This document shows, one piece after another, positions 41,854 to 51,324 of a stretch of DNA of 64,000 nucleotides. This DNA comes from Desulfosporosinus sp. OT. GTDB taxonomy: Bacteria; Bacillota; Desulfitobacteriia; Desulfitobacteriales; Desulfitobacteriaceae. The notes under the pieces were generated by a model. It saw nothing but the letters and a program-made list of their open reading frames with translations. It did not search any database and was not told the DNA's origin. The stretch's first letter is position 1. Each line of letters opens with the position of its first letter. The translations under genes and the position numbers were made by a program. Location: the NCBI RefSeq assembly GCF_000224515.1, contig NZ_AGAF01000104.1, forward strand, positions 21,427 through 85,426, in the 5' to 3' direction.

Positions 41854-43596
41854 ATGGATATACAACTGACCATCAATGATATACCCCTTTCCGTACCTGA
41901 AGGAATGTCCATTTTAGATGCAGCCCGCACCGTAAATATCGACATTCCGACCTTATGCTACCTCAACCTTCATGAAATGAACATGAACAATCACATTGCT
42001 TCTTGCCGAGTCTGTGTGGTTGAGGTTGAAGGACGGCGTAATTTGGCTCCCGCTTGTTCAACTCCTGTGTTTAGTGGGATGATTGTAAAAACAGATACAC
42101 CACGTGCTATCCAGGGAAGACGGACAATGGTTGAACTCCTACTATCTGACCATCCTAAATCATGTCTAACCTGTTCAAAAAATCTGGACTGTGACCTTCA
42201 AGCCCTCGCTGCAGATTTGGGAGTGCGCAATATTTCCTACGAAGGTGAAGAATCTGAGTATGAGATTGATAAATCGAGTTTAGCTATTATCAGGGATCCG
42301 AACAAATGCATTCGCTGCCGCCGCTGTGAAACAATGTGTAACGAGGTTCAAACTGTTGGTGTTTTCTCTGCGGTGGGGCGCGGTTTCGAAACGGTTGTTA
42401 AGACGGCTTTTGATTTACCTCAGCATGATACCTCTTGCACCTTCTGTGGACAATGTGTCGCAGTATGCCCCACTGGAGCTTTGATGGAGCTGGATCAAGT
42501 CGACAAGGTTTGGAAAGCCCTTAGCGATCCCACACGTTTCGTCGTGGTGCAAACAGCTCCGGCCGTACGGGTCGCTCTGGGAGAAGGATTTGGTTTAGAA
42601 CCGGGAACAATTGTTACCGGCAAAATGGTTGCCGCTTTGCGGCGACTCGGTTTCGACCGTGTATTCGATACAGATTTTGCAGCGGATGTGACAATAATGG
42701 AAGAGGCCTCAGAGCTGGTTCATCGCCTAAAACACGGTGGACGGTTACCGATCCTGACCAGTTGCTGTCCAGCCTGGGTCAAATTCTTTGAGCATCAATT
42801 TCCGGACCTGTTGGACATCCCTTCAACCTGCAAATCTCCCCACCAAATGCTCGGAGTCTTGACCAAAAGCTATTATGCAAAAACCTATGGGATAGATCCT
42901 CAGAAAATCACCGTTGTTTCAATTATGCCTTGCATAGCCAAAAAATACGAAGCTGCCCGCCCGGAGCTGGGGCAAGACTCGGTCACTCCGGATGTGGACA
43001 TTGTCATCACCACCCGGGAACTGGCTCGCATGATTAGAGAAGCTGGTATTCATTTTACTAACCTCAAAGATGAAGAGTTTGATCACCCCTTAGGTGAATC
43101 AACCGGTGCTGCTGTAATTTTCGGGACAACAGGTGGTGTCCTCGAAGCAGCCCTGCGCACTGCTTATGAGGTGCTAACCGGCGAAACTCTGGAAAAAGTG
43201 GAGTTTGAAGCTCTCCGAGGAATGGATGGAATTAAGGAAGCGGTTATTCCAATCGCTGGGCGCGATTTTCGGGTTGCGGTAACGCATGGCCTGGGACATG
43301 CCCGATATATTCTGGAAAAAATCCAGACTGGGGAAGCTCATTACGACGCGATTGAGATTATGGCCTGCCCTGGGGGATGCATCGGAGGTGGTGGACAACC
43401 TTATCACCATGGAAATGTTGAAATTCTTAAAGCCCGTGCCAATGCCATTTATCAAGAAGACCGCTCCAAGCCCTTGCGTAAGTCGCATGAAAACCCAGCG
43501 GTCCTCGCTCTGTATAAGGATTTCATTGGCGAACCTTACGGAGAAAAGGCGCATGAATTATTACATACCAGCTATACTCAGCGTAAGAAAATATAA
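41854..43596 (+). CDS. hydA: [FeFe] hydrogenase catalytic subunit (NADH-linked, HydA)
   Basis: This 580-residue protein starts MDIQLTINDIPL, after an AAAGGAGG site. It has an N-terminal [2Fe-2S] plant-type domain, a His-Cys [4Fe-4S] motif region (CLTCSKNLDC), two ferredoxin clusters (CIRCRRCETMC and CTFCGQCVAVC) and the H-cluster motifs TSCCPAW near 302, MPCIAKKYE near 358 and ACPGGCIGGGGQP near 503. With HydB and HydC it would form an electron-bifurcating or NADH-dependent hydrogenase. The open frame extends upstream to 41758 only because of repeats. Confidence 0.95.
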   Translation: MDIQLTINDIPLSVPEGMSILDAARTVNIDIPTLCYLNLHEMNMNNHIASCRVCVVEVEGRRNLAPACSTPVFSGMIVKTDTPRAIQGRRTMVELLLSDHPKSCLTCSKNLDCDLQALAADLGVRNISYEGEESEYEIDKSSLAIIRDPNKCIRCRRCETMCNEVQTVGVFSAVGRGFETVVKTAFDLPQHDTSCTFCGQCVAVCPTGALMELDQVDKVWKALSDPTRFVVVQTAPAVRVALGEGFGLEPGTIVTGKMVAALRRLGFDRVFDTDFAADVTIMEEASELVHRLKHGGRLPILTSCCPAWVKFFEHQFPDLLDIPSTCKSPHQMLGVLTKSYYAKTYGIDPQKITVVSIMPCIAKKYEAARPELGQDSVTPDVDIVITTRELARMIREAGIHFTNLKDEEFDHPLGESTGAAVIFGTTGGVLEAALRTAYEVLTGETLEKVEFEALRGMDGIKEAVIPIAGRDFRVAVTHGLGHARYILEKIQTGEAHYDAIEIMACPGGCIGGGGQPYHHGNVEILKARANAIYQEDRSKPLRKSHENPAVLALYKDFIGEPYGEKAHELLHTSYTQRKKI

Positions 43597-43610
43597 GGTT
43601 AGGTTCATAA

Positions 43611-43644
43611 ACAAAACACTACCCGTTTTGGGGTAGTGTTTTGT
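43611..43644 (+). terminator. Terminator of the hydrogenase genes
   Basis: ACAAAACACTACCC pairs with GGGTAGTGTTTTGT around a short loop, 15 bp after the hydA stop. Confidence 0.8.
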
Positions 43645-43893
43645 TATCTAATTTTTCTTTTTATGCCTGAAACTTCTTCTTCAAGAGTTTTTTGATTTGC
43701 TTCTATTCCTCTAACATCAGCCGATAAATTTTTTAAGATACTAGATATAAGTCAATCTTATTATTTACATTTTTACATGTGTAATTATTTCTTCATAATC
43801 TCGTTCATTGAGTTCCATATGGGATTTTTGGACTTTTGCAATTGTTTTAATATCCGATCTAATAGATTCAATCTCAAGAGTATTTCAACACTT
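43644..43893 (-). pseudogene. Remnant of a small coiled-coil protein
   Basis: The 43645-43993 gap holds two minus-strand frames that look like one broken gene. The upper part (43765-43893) reads IESIRSDIKTIAKVQKSH and ends at an early stop. The lower part (43644-43740) reads SADVRGIEANQKTLEEEV and ends in KRKIR. Both have heptad-like spacing typical of short coiled-coil proteins. There is no full-length frame and no clear start. I infer a decayed gene; the support is only composition. Confidence 0.3.
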
Positions 43894-43993
43894 TGCTATC
43901 AAATTACTGTTACTATTTTTCTACTTAAGGTTATGATAAAGTCTAAGTGAGATAAAGAAACTTGGCTAACTCTAGCCTTAGTTGGGAGGCATC

Positions 43994-44746
43994 ATGCAAG
44001 AATTTTCAAGAACTGAACTCCTTGTCGGTAATCAGGGTTTAGAAAAGCTCCGTAAGAGCACAGTCATTATTTTCGGTGTTGGAGGGGTAGGCTCATTCAC
44101 CGTGGAAGCACTAGCACGTGCCGCTGTAGGTCATTTAATCTTGGTTGACTATGATGAAATTTGTATAACAAATATCAACCGCCAATTACATGCCCTCCAC
44201 TCAACCATTGGTGAAGCCAAAATCGAGGTTATGAAACGTCGGATTTTGGAAATCAATCCGAAGGCTAAAGTTGAAACTGTTAAAGAGTTCTATTCCGCCG
44301 CTAATGCAGAACTCTTGCTTGGCCGGAAACTAGACTATGTCGTCGATGCCATCGATACCGTTTCCAGTAAAGTCAATTTAGCGAAAGAATGTTTACTGCG
44401 CAATATTCCTTTGATCTCGAGCATGGGAGCTGGAAACCGCATGACTGCAGAAAACTATAAGGTCACAGACATCTCCAAGACTAGCGGAGATCCGCTCGCT
44501 AAAGTAATGCGCAAGCTGCTGCGCAAAGAAGGAATCACTAAAGGAATTAAGGTAGTATCAACCCCAGATCTTCCACTCACTCCACTCTCCATGGAAAAGG
44601 ATCAACCCAATTTAGACTGTCCAAGCAGTGATGTCCTCAGTGCAAAAAAACACCAAGTCCCTGGAAGTATCTCCTTTGTACCGTCTGTTGTCGGACTCCT
44701 TATAGCTGGAGAAGTGGTACGGGATCTGTTAGGATGCTGTGAATAG
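43994..44746 (+). CDS. tcdA: tRNA threonylcarbamoyladenosine dehydratase
   Basis: About 250 residues from MQEFSRTELLVGNQGL, in the E1/MoeB/ThiF superfamily. It has the ATP-binding GVGGVGSFTVEALARA, the NINRQLHALHSTIG segment and the TcdA-specific KTSGDPLAKVMRKLLRKEGI. The enzyme cyclises t6A37 in tRNAs to ct6A. GGGAGG lies 8 bp before this ATG; a TTG at 43982 is an in-frame but poorer start. It is monocistronic and convergent with the DUF5317 gene. Confidence 0.9.
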   Translation: MQEFSRTELLVGNQGLEKLRKSTVIIFGVGGVGSFTVEALARAAVGHLILVDYDEICITNINRQLHALHSTIGEAKIEVMKRRILEINPKAKVETVKEFYSAANAELLLGRKLDYVVDAIDTVSSKVNLAKECLLRNIPLISSMGAGNRMTAENYKVTDISKTSGDPLAKVMRKLLRKEGITKGIKVVSTPDLPLTPLSMEKDQPNLDCPSSDVLSAKKHQVPGSISFVPSVVGLLIAGEVVRDLLGCCE

Positions 44747-44774
44747 GATGCTAAATCTGAACAGATTAAATTGA

Positions 44775-45335
44775 TTATTCATTAATTGATTTTTTAATTG
44801 GTTGCTTTTTCGTCATTGTTCTGAACACTAACAGCAAGATGCCAATATCAATAAAACTGTCTCCGACACTGAACATTTGTTTATCCATTCCCAGAATATC
44901 TATGTAAAACCGATCTGCTAAGTAGCCTAGGTGTGTCGTCGAAGTCATCAATCCATGCGTACCCTGCCCCGCTAGCAACGCTTTGCGGCTAGTCTCCGTA
45001 AGAAATGAGGGGTCAACTGGCATTACTCCTCCGTTCGAGGCAATAACGAGGGTATTAAATAAAATTCCCAAGGTAAGCCAACGCATTCCAGGCAGTGAGC
45101 CATTGCGCAAAGTAAAAATTAATAATAAAAAATAAGACCCTGTATCGAGCACCGGACTAAGCCAACTCGGACCCAACCCCATTTCTCGGACAGCCGCCCA
45201 ATAAACGCAACTCTGTATCAATAAAGCCAAAGGAATCAGCCAAAATTCTCGCAGGACAAGCTCACTTAAGCGAATTAATTTCCCACCCCATATAAGGCTT
45301 ATGAAAAAAGCAAGGATCAACGTTTCTATGAGCAT
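44775..45335 (-). CDS. DUF5317-family membrane protein
   Basis: This 186-residue protein has about five membrane helices and the DUF5317 pattern: an N-terminal GGKLIRLSELVLR, a central NGGVMPVDP segment and LGYLADRF near 135. Its function is unknown. It is 22 bp downstream of the HD-GYP gene and likely co-transcribed. The stop codon is 28 bp from that of tcdA on the other strand, and no terminator is visible between them. Confidence 0.8.
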   Translation of the reverse strand: MLIETLILAFFISLIWGGKLIRLSELVLREFWLIPLALLIQSCVYWAAVREMGLGPSWLSPVLDTGSYFLLLIFTLRNGSLPGMRWLTLGILFNTLVIASNGGVMPVDPSFLTETSRKALLAGQGTHGLMTSTTHLGYLADRFYIDILGMDKQMFSVGDSFIDIGILLLVFRTMTKKQPIKKSINE

Positions 45336-45357
45336 ATTTCACCTCTTAAATCACTAA

Positions 45358-46635
45358 TTAAGCGATTTGTACTCGGTTAGCACTGACTGATTGGGCTAGT
45401 TCATCCGTAACCACTTTACAGAAAATTTCTACCAATTCCGGATCCAATTGTGTCCCCGAAACTCTTTTAAGCTCTTCAAGGGCCTCCTCATGTGTTCTGC
45501 CTTTGCGGTAACTTCGATCCGAAGTGATCGCATCATACGTATCTGCTACAGCAATGATCCGGGATTCCAGTGGGATTTCACTTCCTTGAATTCCATCTGG
45601 ATATCCTTTCCCATCATAACGTTCGTGATGATAGCGAACTACATTACCAATATCATACAAAAATTTAATGCCTTTAATAATCGTTTGCCCAATAATTGGA
45701 TGACTACGGATGGCTTCCCACTCTGAATCCATTAATTTACCCTCTTTATTCAGAATTATTTCGCTTACTCCGATCTTTCCTACGTCATGCAATACTGCAG
45801 CATATTTCAAGGACTGAATCTTGTCTTCACTCATTTTAATTGCTTCTGCCATAGCGACTACCAACTTTCCTACTCTCTCTGAATGCCCACTAGTGTACGT
45901 ATCTTTAGCCTCAAGGGCCTGAACTAATGCTTCAACCGTACTTAGGTAATTTTCTCGCATGTCTACATAAAGTTGGAAAGCATGGCGAAACGCTAAAAAT
46001 GGGATGAAAAGTAAAAAAAGTCCTAGTGCGCCCCAATTATTGTAGAGCAAAGCTAATAAAAACCCAAGTGGGACAAGTGCTATGGTGTTAGGAACGGACC
46101 ATCGAAAATTACTTAGCCATATTGACCAAGGTGATTTGTGGAGTATTAACCCCAATGCTGTTGAGACTAAGATTGTATTTATTGCCATAAACACAGAAGC
46201 CACAATTAGATATGAAATGATCGATCGTAGATCAAATTGGACAGAGGAAAGCTTGAAGAAATTGATAACCTGAGACGCACCAGCCAACGACAAGACATAT
46301 TGGGATGCATTAAATATTCGCTTATAAAAAGGTTCCTCTGAGGCCACCTTGCCAAAAATAAAAAGGCCCGACAAGGCCATTACAGCCAGCGTCACACCCA
46401 TCGGAAACAAAATTAACGCCGAGAGGAAAATCGGATAACTAACCGTCACATACCCTCCTTTCGGTAAAGCAACTGGCAAGGATTCACTGGCAATCCCTAT
46501 TATCCCAAATATTAAAACCTGAATTAGCAATGTTCTATTCCAATCAGTATGAAGGATATTCCAACCTAAAAGTAGCAGGGCAGAGGAAGTTAATAGTATT
46601 AAAAAAAATTTAAATCTTGTTGGTAAACTTTCCAT
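45358..46635 (-). CDS. Membrane HD-GYP phosphodiesterase (c-di-GMP type)
   Basis: This 425-residue protein has seven or eight N-terminal membrane helices (about 10-220). An HD-GYP domain follows with HSERVGKLVVAMA, the metal pair in LHDVGKIG and the HHERYDGKGYPDG signature near 330. HD-GYP enzymes hydrolyse cyclic di-GMP to GMP or pGpG in the cytoplasm. The membrane part probably senses a signal. A 24-residue peptide gene lies 38 bp upstream, and DUF5317 follows. Confidence 0.88.
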   Translation of the reverse strand: MESLPTRFKFFLILLTSSALLLLGWNILHTDWNRTLLIQVLIFGIIGIASESLPVALPKGGYVTVSYPIFLSALILFPMGVTLAVMALSGLFIFGKVASEEPFYKRIFNASQYVLSLAGASQVINFFKLSSVQFDLRSIISYLIVASVFMAINTILVSTALGLILHKSPWSIWLSNFRWSVPNTIALVPLGFLLALLYNNWGALGLFLLFIPFLAFRHAFQLYVDMRENYLSTVEALVQALEAKDTYTSGHSERVGKLVVAMAEAIKMSEDKIQSLKYAAVLHDVGKIGVSEIILNKEGKLMDSEWEAIRSHPIIGQTIIKGIKFLYDIGNVVRYHHERYDGKGYPDGIQGSEIPLESRIIAVADTYDAITSDRSYRKGRTHEEALEELKRVSGTQLDPELVEIFCKVVTDELAQSVSANRVQIA

Positions 46636-46672
46636 TTGCCACCTCTATTTTTATTGGCCGACTACTCTAGAA

Positions 46673-46747
46673 TTAGAGTCTGTGCATTGCGCCACCGGCA
46701 AGAACGAGAGTAACGAGAACACTAATTGCCTTGAATAATTTGCTCAT
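46673..46747 (-). CDS. Possible 24-residue peptide upstream of the HD-GYP gene
   Basis: A GGAGG site lies 8 bp before the ATG at 46747. The peptide MSKLFKAISVLVTLVLAGG followed by AMHRL looks like a small Sec-type leader with a basic N-terminus and a hydrophobic core. It has no cysteine and no agrB lies nearby, so an AgrD-type signal is not supported. It may be a membrane peptide or a leader peptide for the HD-GYP gene. Confidence 0.45.
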   Translation of the reverse strand: MSKLFKAISVLVTLVLAGGAMHRL

Positions 46748-46900
46748 GCGATAAACCTCCTCGATATTTTTTATCAAAGGGACAGTTCAACCGCTTCGCT
46801 CATATTCCGCTGCGCTGTTTTTTCCGCTTCGCTATGTAGGGAAATAAAACAAGCTTACCTCAGAATCTAATTGTTAGGTAGGTCGGCCAAAATTAGCAAA

Positions 46901-47554
46901 TTAATCGTGCCGGAGAAAGCGCAGTTTTCGATTAACGGCATCAAGAGTTGCCTTTACGACCGCTTCTCGATCATCGTTTTTAACCAAAGCACATCCTACG
47001 AGGGATTGTTCACCCACGGAGGCGATCAAAGTTATGGAAACTAAAGCAATCTGCTGCTTGGCTAACTGTGTAATTCCAACATCCTCAGTAACGAAAACAA
47101 AATTATCTAAGGTAAGAGGCGCAAGAGCTTTAAGTGTAGCCTCAACAAACAATCGTAGCTTATTGTGAGACGAGGACGGTCCTTGGGCGAGTCCTTCAAT
47201 AAGCTTATCACCTGTTAACAATTCTACCTTAATTTCTGCCATTCCGTTAACAGTCCTGAGTGTCACTCCGACCAATTTAGGACGGGTTGACTCCACGATA
47301 GCGAAACTTCCTTCTTCTTCCTCATCTACTTGCGCTACACTGATTTTCTTATGGTCGATTTGTAAATCGAATTGAGCCACCAAAATTGACTCGACATCTC
47401 TGACGATCTGCTTAGGCCCTCGTCCTGATCCGGCCAGAATATGAACTTCTTCGATTTCTCCCTGGCTATTGACGTTAACCCGAGCAGCTATAACTGATTT
47501 TATTTGCTTTATGGCCTGCTCCCATTCTTGAATTGGATAAGGCATCTCTGACAT
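46901..47554 (-). CDS. Conserved hypothetical protein, two-domain, 217 residues
   Basis: This is a soluble acidic protein. The N-terminal half (about 15-80) has EVHILAGSGRGPKQIVRDVESILVA and DHKKISVAQV, a pattern I recall in hypothetical proteins of other Firmicutes and Actinobacteria beside HD-GYP genes (recollection, not checked). The C-terminal half has two similar beta/alpha units. No catalytic motif is visible. It is about 150 bp upstream of the 24-residue peptide and may belong to the same operon. Function is unknown. Confidence 0.7.
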   Translation of the reverse strand: MSEMPYPIQEWEQAIKQIKSVIAARVNVNSQGEIEEVHILAGSGRGPKQIVRDVESILVAQFDLQIDHKKISVAQVDEEEEGSFAIVESTRPKLVGVTLRTVNGMAEIKVELLTGDKLIEGLAQGPSSSHNKLRLFVEATLKALAPLTLDNFVFVTEDVGITQLAKQQIALVSITLIASVGEQSLVGCALVKNDDREAVVKATLDAVNRKLRFLRHD

Positions 47555-48176
47555 GAAAACACTCCTCAGAAAATCGAAATGATTCTAATTCTATAATGTT
47601 CTATGATCTAGGTGTTTTCGACGTCTTAATTCAGTATTCCTTCCTAATTTCTTTAAATATTCCAAAGCCTTTATCTATTTCTCTAAATTCATACATAAAT
47701 TGCACGTGAACCTTACCTTTTCAAGATACACAGAGAGTTATACGAAACTGATTAATTTTTTTAATCGTTTTTAAAAAAAGATGTTATTTAAAAAAAGATG
47801 TTATTTAGAATAATAATGTTGATTCAGTACAACTTTATAGACAAATAAATTAGTGGATAGTTCAAATTAAAATTTTCACAAACTTCTTTTGGCTCCCTAA
47901 AACAAAACTTATGTTGGATAAACCGTGTATCTATAAAAAAAAGCCTCTTGTTCTTCTGTGTTTATTAAATTAAGAGAAGGTGAATTATTCATATTCTTCT
48001 CCTCCCATCTTGAGTAGGGAGATCTTATAAATCGTGCACGAAAAAACCTTAAAGAGGTCAGACGACTGAACGTTCTGACCTTCTATATCCGATATATTCT
48101 TGTTCATTCTCACCTTTTATAGACACTCTGTCCACAAAAATCACCCAAAGAATAATTTAAAGGAAACATTTATTTC
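47555..48176. other. Gene-free AT-rich region
   Basis: These 622 bp contain no supported gene. There is a direct repeat of AAAAAAAGATGTTATTTA at about 47773-47810. An inverted repeat at 48054-48083 (AGAGGTCAG with CTGACCT) is followed by T-rich sequence on the minus strand, so it may be a terminator. The rest is AT-rich and likely carries the promoter of the 217-residue protein gene. Confidence 0.5.
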
Positions 48177-49061
48177 TTAAAGCCGAGCTACAACGTTCTG
48201 CAACTCTTGCCCTACTCGCTGTACTCCTTCAACTATTTGAGTAATATGTTGAGTTGCATTCGCTTGTTCTTGGGTGATCTCACTGCTTTGCAGGACACCT
48301 CTCGTTATTTGTTCGATTGTAGCATTAAATTTATTTAAGATGTCTTTAATCTCATTGGCTGAACGTTTACTATCTTCGGCAAGTTTCCGTACTTCCCCAG
48401 CTACAACGGAAAAACCCCGTCCATGTTCACCTGCCCGTGCCGCCTCAATAGCCGCGTTCAACCCCAAGAGGTTCGTTTGATTCGCAATCTTACTAATAAA
48501 ATCCAAAACGTCTGTTGTTACTTTAACTTGTTGTAAACCCGCCCGAGCCTCGTCAGCTAGTGTTTGGCTTATGGCAGCTACCTGCTGGGAAGAGGCTGTT
48601 AATTGTTCAATAGTGCTTGCTGCATGCTCAATTGATACACTTAGATTGTCGACCTGACCACGAATAACTTCTTTTAATTCTTCATCACGCAACATATTGA
48701 CGACGAGCCTAGCTGCGATGCGAGCTACTGGTTCCGTTACCCCTAAAGGTCCAGCAATTCCAAAACTTCCGATTTTTTCGCCTTCAAATGAAATGACAAG
48801 ATGGGTGCCCTCCTTAAGGCCACCGTTTGATGCTGCAGCATCCTCCGCAGTGATTAGTACTGTGTCAAGATTCGTTGTTAAAACCTTCTTGCTCATTTCA
48901 TGCTGTAAGCCTATTCTGGTCTTTGCTGAATCGGCAATAATTATACCTGATTGATCACAGACAATTACTGGTGATCCACTTTCCTGTGATATAAGATCTG
49001 CGATCTGATTGGCCACACCCACATTGAGTTTGATAAATATCCCTACCTTCTGCCTTATCAT
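48177..49061 (-). CDS. Soluble sensor with CdaR-type ligand domain and MCP signalling tip
   Basis: About 294 residues. The N-terminal part has the sugar-diacid recognition (CdaR) pattern [20 protein letters not shown] and [22 protein letters not shown]. The C-terminal part is a short MCP signalling helix pair with the conserved tip ([22 protein letters not shown] and [18 protein letters not shown]). There is no membrane helix, so it is a cytosolic chemoreceptor or a methyl-accepting-like signalling protein. The frame opens at a TTG at 49097, but the ATG at 49061 is more plausible; neither has a clear ribosome site. Confidence 0.8.
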   Translation of the reverse strand: MIRQKVGIFIKLNVGVANQIADLISQESGSPVIVCDQSGIIIADSAKTRIGLQHEMSKKVLTTNLDTVLITAEDAAASNGGLKEGTHLVISFEGEKIGSFGIAGPLGVTEPVARIAARLVVNMLRDEELKEVIRGQVDNLSVSIEHAASTIEQLTASSQQVAAISQTLADEARAGLQQVKVTTDVLDFISKIANQTNLLGLNAAIEAARAGEHGRGFSVVAGEVRKLAEDSKRSANEIKDILNKFNATIEQITRGVLQSSEITQEQANATQHITQIVEGVQRVGQELQNVVARL

Positions 49062-49253
49062 AATGTAAGATTTTTTTACCTTCAATATCTGTTCCAAGAA
49101 CGGAAATCCCGTTACCTAAGAAATTAATTATATCAAGGCTGAGAAGCTAGGGCAAACTCACCATTTATGGGGGCATACGTACCAGCTAAATCTCTTTTAC
49201 CTAACCTAAAAATCAAAAACAGTCCTCTCAGACTGTCGTTATTATAAATCCAG

Positions 49254-49288
49254 AAGCTTGGGTACCGTTGTAAACGGCGCCCAAGCTT
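49254..49288 (-). terminator. Hairpin downstream of trpA
   Basis: AAGCTTGGG pairs with CCCAAGCTT, with an inner CCGTT/AACGG stem, 60 bp after the trpA stop. A T-run is weak, so termination strength is unclear. Confidence 0.5.
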
Positions 49289-49346
49289 TGAATTACGGAT
49301 GAATTCGAGGTATTTCTCGTCATCGTTTCCTTAGGTGAGATACCTG

Positions 49347-50126
49347 TCACTTTTGTCCACTCACAGCGTCTTTCATACTTCTAACATATTCATAAATATA
49401 AGAACCAGCGTTTTCGCCATGCTTCTCGATAATCTTGACGATTGCGCTTCCAACAATCACGCCATCCGCAACTTTTGCGATCTCTCCGGCCTGTTTAGGT
49501 GTGTTGATCCCGAAGCCGACTGCGGTGGGAATAGAACTTGATCCCCTGACAACCTCCAATATCGCCTGCAGGTCGGTTTTAATCTCACTTCTCATCCCAG
49601 TAACGCCCATAGAGGAGACCACGTAGATAAAGCCGGTTGCCTCCTGCGCAATTTGTTTAATGCGCTGTTCTGAGGTGGGAGCAATCAGGGAAACGACATC
49701 GACTCCAAAGTCTGCGGCCACTTCAACCAGTTCACCCTTTTCCTCATAGGGCAAATCAGGGATGATGATGCCATCCACACCCAAATTAGCACAGCGGTCA
49801 AAAAAGCGGGTGTACCCGTAATTAAAGACAGGATTTAAATAGGTCAGAAAAACCAATGGTATTTCGGTCTTTTTCCGCACTGAGGCCACCATGTCAAAAA
49901 TCTTGTCAACGGTTGCTCCAGCAGAAAGTGCACGGATATTCGCATCTTGAATGACCAGTCCCTCGGCAGTGGGATCGGAAAACGGAATCCCGATTTCCAC
50001 CAAATCAGCGCCGCCCCGGATCATTTCCATGATAAACTCTTCGCTCTTTTCCATCGAAGGATCTCCACCTGTGACGAATCCAATAAAAGCTTTCCCGTTT
50101 TTAAAGGCCTGTGCAATTTTACTCAT
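49347..50126 (-). CDS. trpA: Tryptophan synthase alpha chain
   Basis: This 259-residue TIM-barrel protein carries the family signature [19 protein letters not shown], with catalytic residues near 45-60. The second catalytic segment [14 protein letters not shown] is near 125 and the phosphate-binding GFGINTP near 205. It cleaves indole-3-glycerol phosphate to indole, which passes to TrpB. It overlaps trpB by 8 bp and is the last gene of trpEGDCFBA. Confidence 0.95.
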   Translation of the reverse strand: MSKIAQAFKNGKAFIGFVTGGDPSMEKSEEFIMEMIRGGADLVEIGIPFSDPTAEGLVIQDANIRALSAGATVDKIFDMVASVRKKTEIPLVFLTYLNPVFNYGYTRFFDRCANLGVDGIIIPDLPYEEKGELVEVAADFGVDVVSLIAPTSEQRIKQIAQEATGFIYVVSSMGVTGMRSEIKTDLQAILEVVRGSSSIPTAVGFGINTPKQAGEIAKVADGVIVGSAIVKIIEKHGENAGSYIYEYVRSMKDAVSGQK

Positions 50127-51303
50127 CGATATCTACCCCCTTGTAGCGCGCTATGGCGGCAACATCCTTATCGCCACGTCCTGACAGACAGATGATAATG
50201 ATTTGGTCCTTGCTCATAGTCCCGGCAATTTTCTGCACATGGGCGACGGCATGGGCACTTTCGATGGCGCAGATAATGCCCTCTGTACGCGCCAAATATT
50301 CAAAGGCTGCTACTGACTCGTCATCGCTTACAGGCACGTACTCTGCTCTGCCTGTATCGTGCAAGTTGGCATGTTCCGGCCCTATCCCCGGATAGTCAAG
50401 GCCTGCGGAGATTGAATATACAGGTGCAATTTGTCCATATTCGTCCTGACAGAAATAAGACTTCATGCCATGGAATACGCCTGGTTTTCCCTTAGCAATA
50501 GTTGCGGCATGTTTCTCGGTATCAACACCGTGTCCTGCTGCCTCGCAGCCAATTAACTTGACATTTTCATCACCGATAAAGTTATAAAACATTCCCATCG
50601 CGTTGCTGCCACCCCCTACACAGGCAACAACAGCATCAGGGAGTTTGCCCTCAAGTTTCAGGATCTGCTCTCTTGCCTCTTGGCTAATCACGCTCTGAAA
50701 ATCGCGAACCATCATCGGAAATGGATGGGGACCCATGACTGAACCTAAAACATAATGGGTGTCATGAACACGGGCTGTCCATTCCCGAAACGTTTCGTTA
50801 ACGGCATCCTTCAGTGTCATGGTGCCGCTCGTGACCGTATTAACTTTGGAGCCTAAAAGCTGCATGCGATAGACGTTTAAGGCCTGTCGATCAGTATCTT
50901 CCTTGCCCATAAAAATCTCACATTCTAAACCGAGAAGCGCCGCCGCCGTAGCAGTCGCAACGCCGTGCTGACCGGCACCTGTTTCAGCAATTACGCGTGT
51001 TTTGCCCATTTTCTTGGCCATTAGAACCTGTCCCAATACGTTATTAATTTTGTGTGAACCAGTATGGTTGAGGTCCTCCCGCTTTAAATAGATTTTAGCG
51101 CCCCCTAAATCCTTGGTCATTTTCTCCGCATAGTAGAGCAGAGATGGTCTGCCCGCGTATTCACTCAACAATTTATTCAGCTCGGCGTTGAACTCTGGGT
51201 CGTTCTTAAAGTGCTCATAGCTTTTTTCCAGGTTGATGATTACATTCATCAGGATCTCTGGAATGTATTGCCCCCCGTGAATGCCGTATCTGCCTTTAGC
51301 CAT
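50119..51303 (-). CDS. trpB: Tryptophan synthase beta chain
   Basis: This 394-residue PLP enzyme has the cofactor lysine in HTGSHKINN near 85, the GAGQHG loop near 110 and the phosphate-cup motif [10 protein letters not shown] near 230. It condenses indole with serine. A CAGGAGAATG stretch serves as ribosome site. Its ATG overlaps the end of the reading frame that trpF would have after a -1 shift, which matters for interpreting trpF. Length is that of TrpB1 (the TrpA-dependent form). Confidence 0.96.
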   Translation of the reverse strand: MAKGRYGIHGGQYIPEILMNVIINLEKSYEHFKNDPEFNAELNKLLSEYAGRPSLLYYAEKMTKDLGGAKIYLKREDLNHTGSHKINNVLGQVLMAKKMGKTRVIAETGAGQHGVATATAAALLGLECEIFMGKEDTDRQALNVYRMQLLGSKVNTVTSGTMTLKDAVNETFREWTARVHDTHYVLGSVMGPHPFPMMVRDFQSVISQEAREQILKLEGKLPDAVVACVGGGSNAMGMFYNFIGDENVKLIGCEAAGHGVDTEKHAATIAKGKPGVFHGMKSYFCQDEYGQIAPVYSISAGLDYPGIGPEHANLHDTGRAEYVPVSDDESVAAFEYLARTEGIICAIESAHAVAHVQKIAGTMSKDQIIIICLSGRGDKDVAAIARYKGVDIDE

Positions 51304-51324
51304 TTTTCATTCTCCTGACTATTT

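Noticed and set aside
43960-43993. AAACTTGGCTAACTCTAGCC before tcdA as a sixth type B repeat
   Set aside because: Only about ten bases match the border and no other module is present.
46673-46747. AgrD-like autoinducer peptide
   Set aside because: It has no cysteine or serine ring residue with an acidic tail, and no agrB is nearby.
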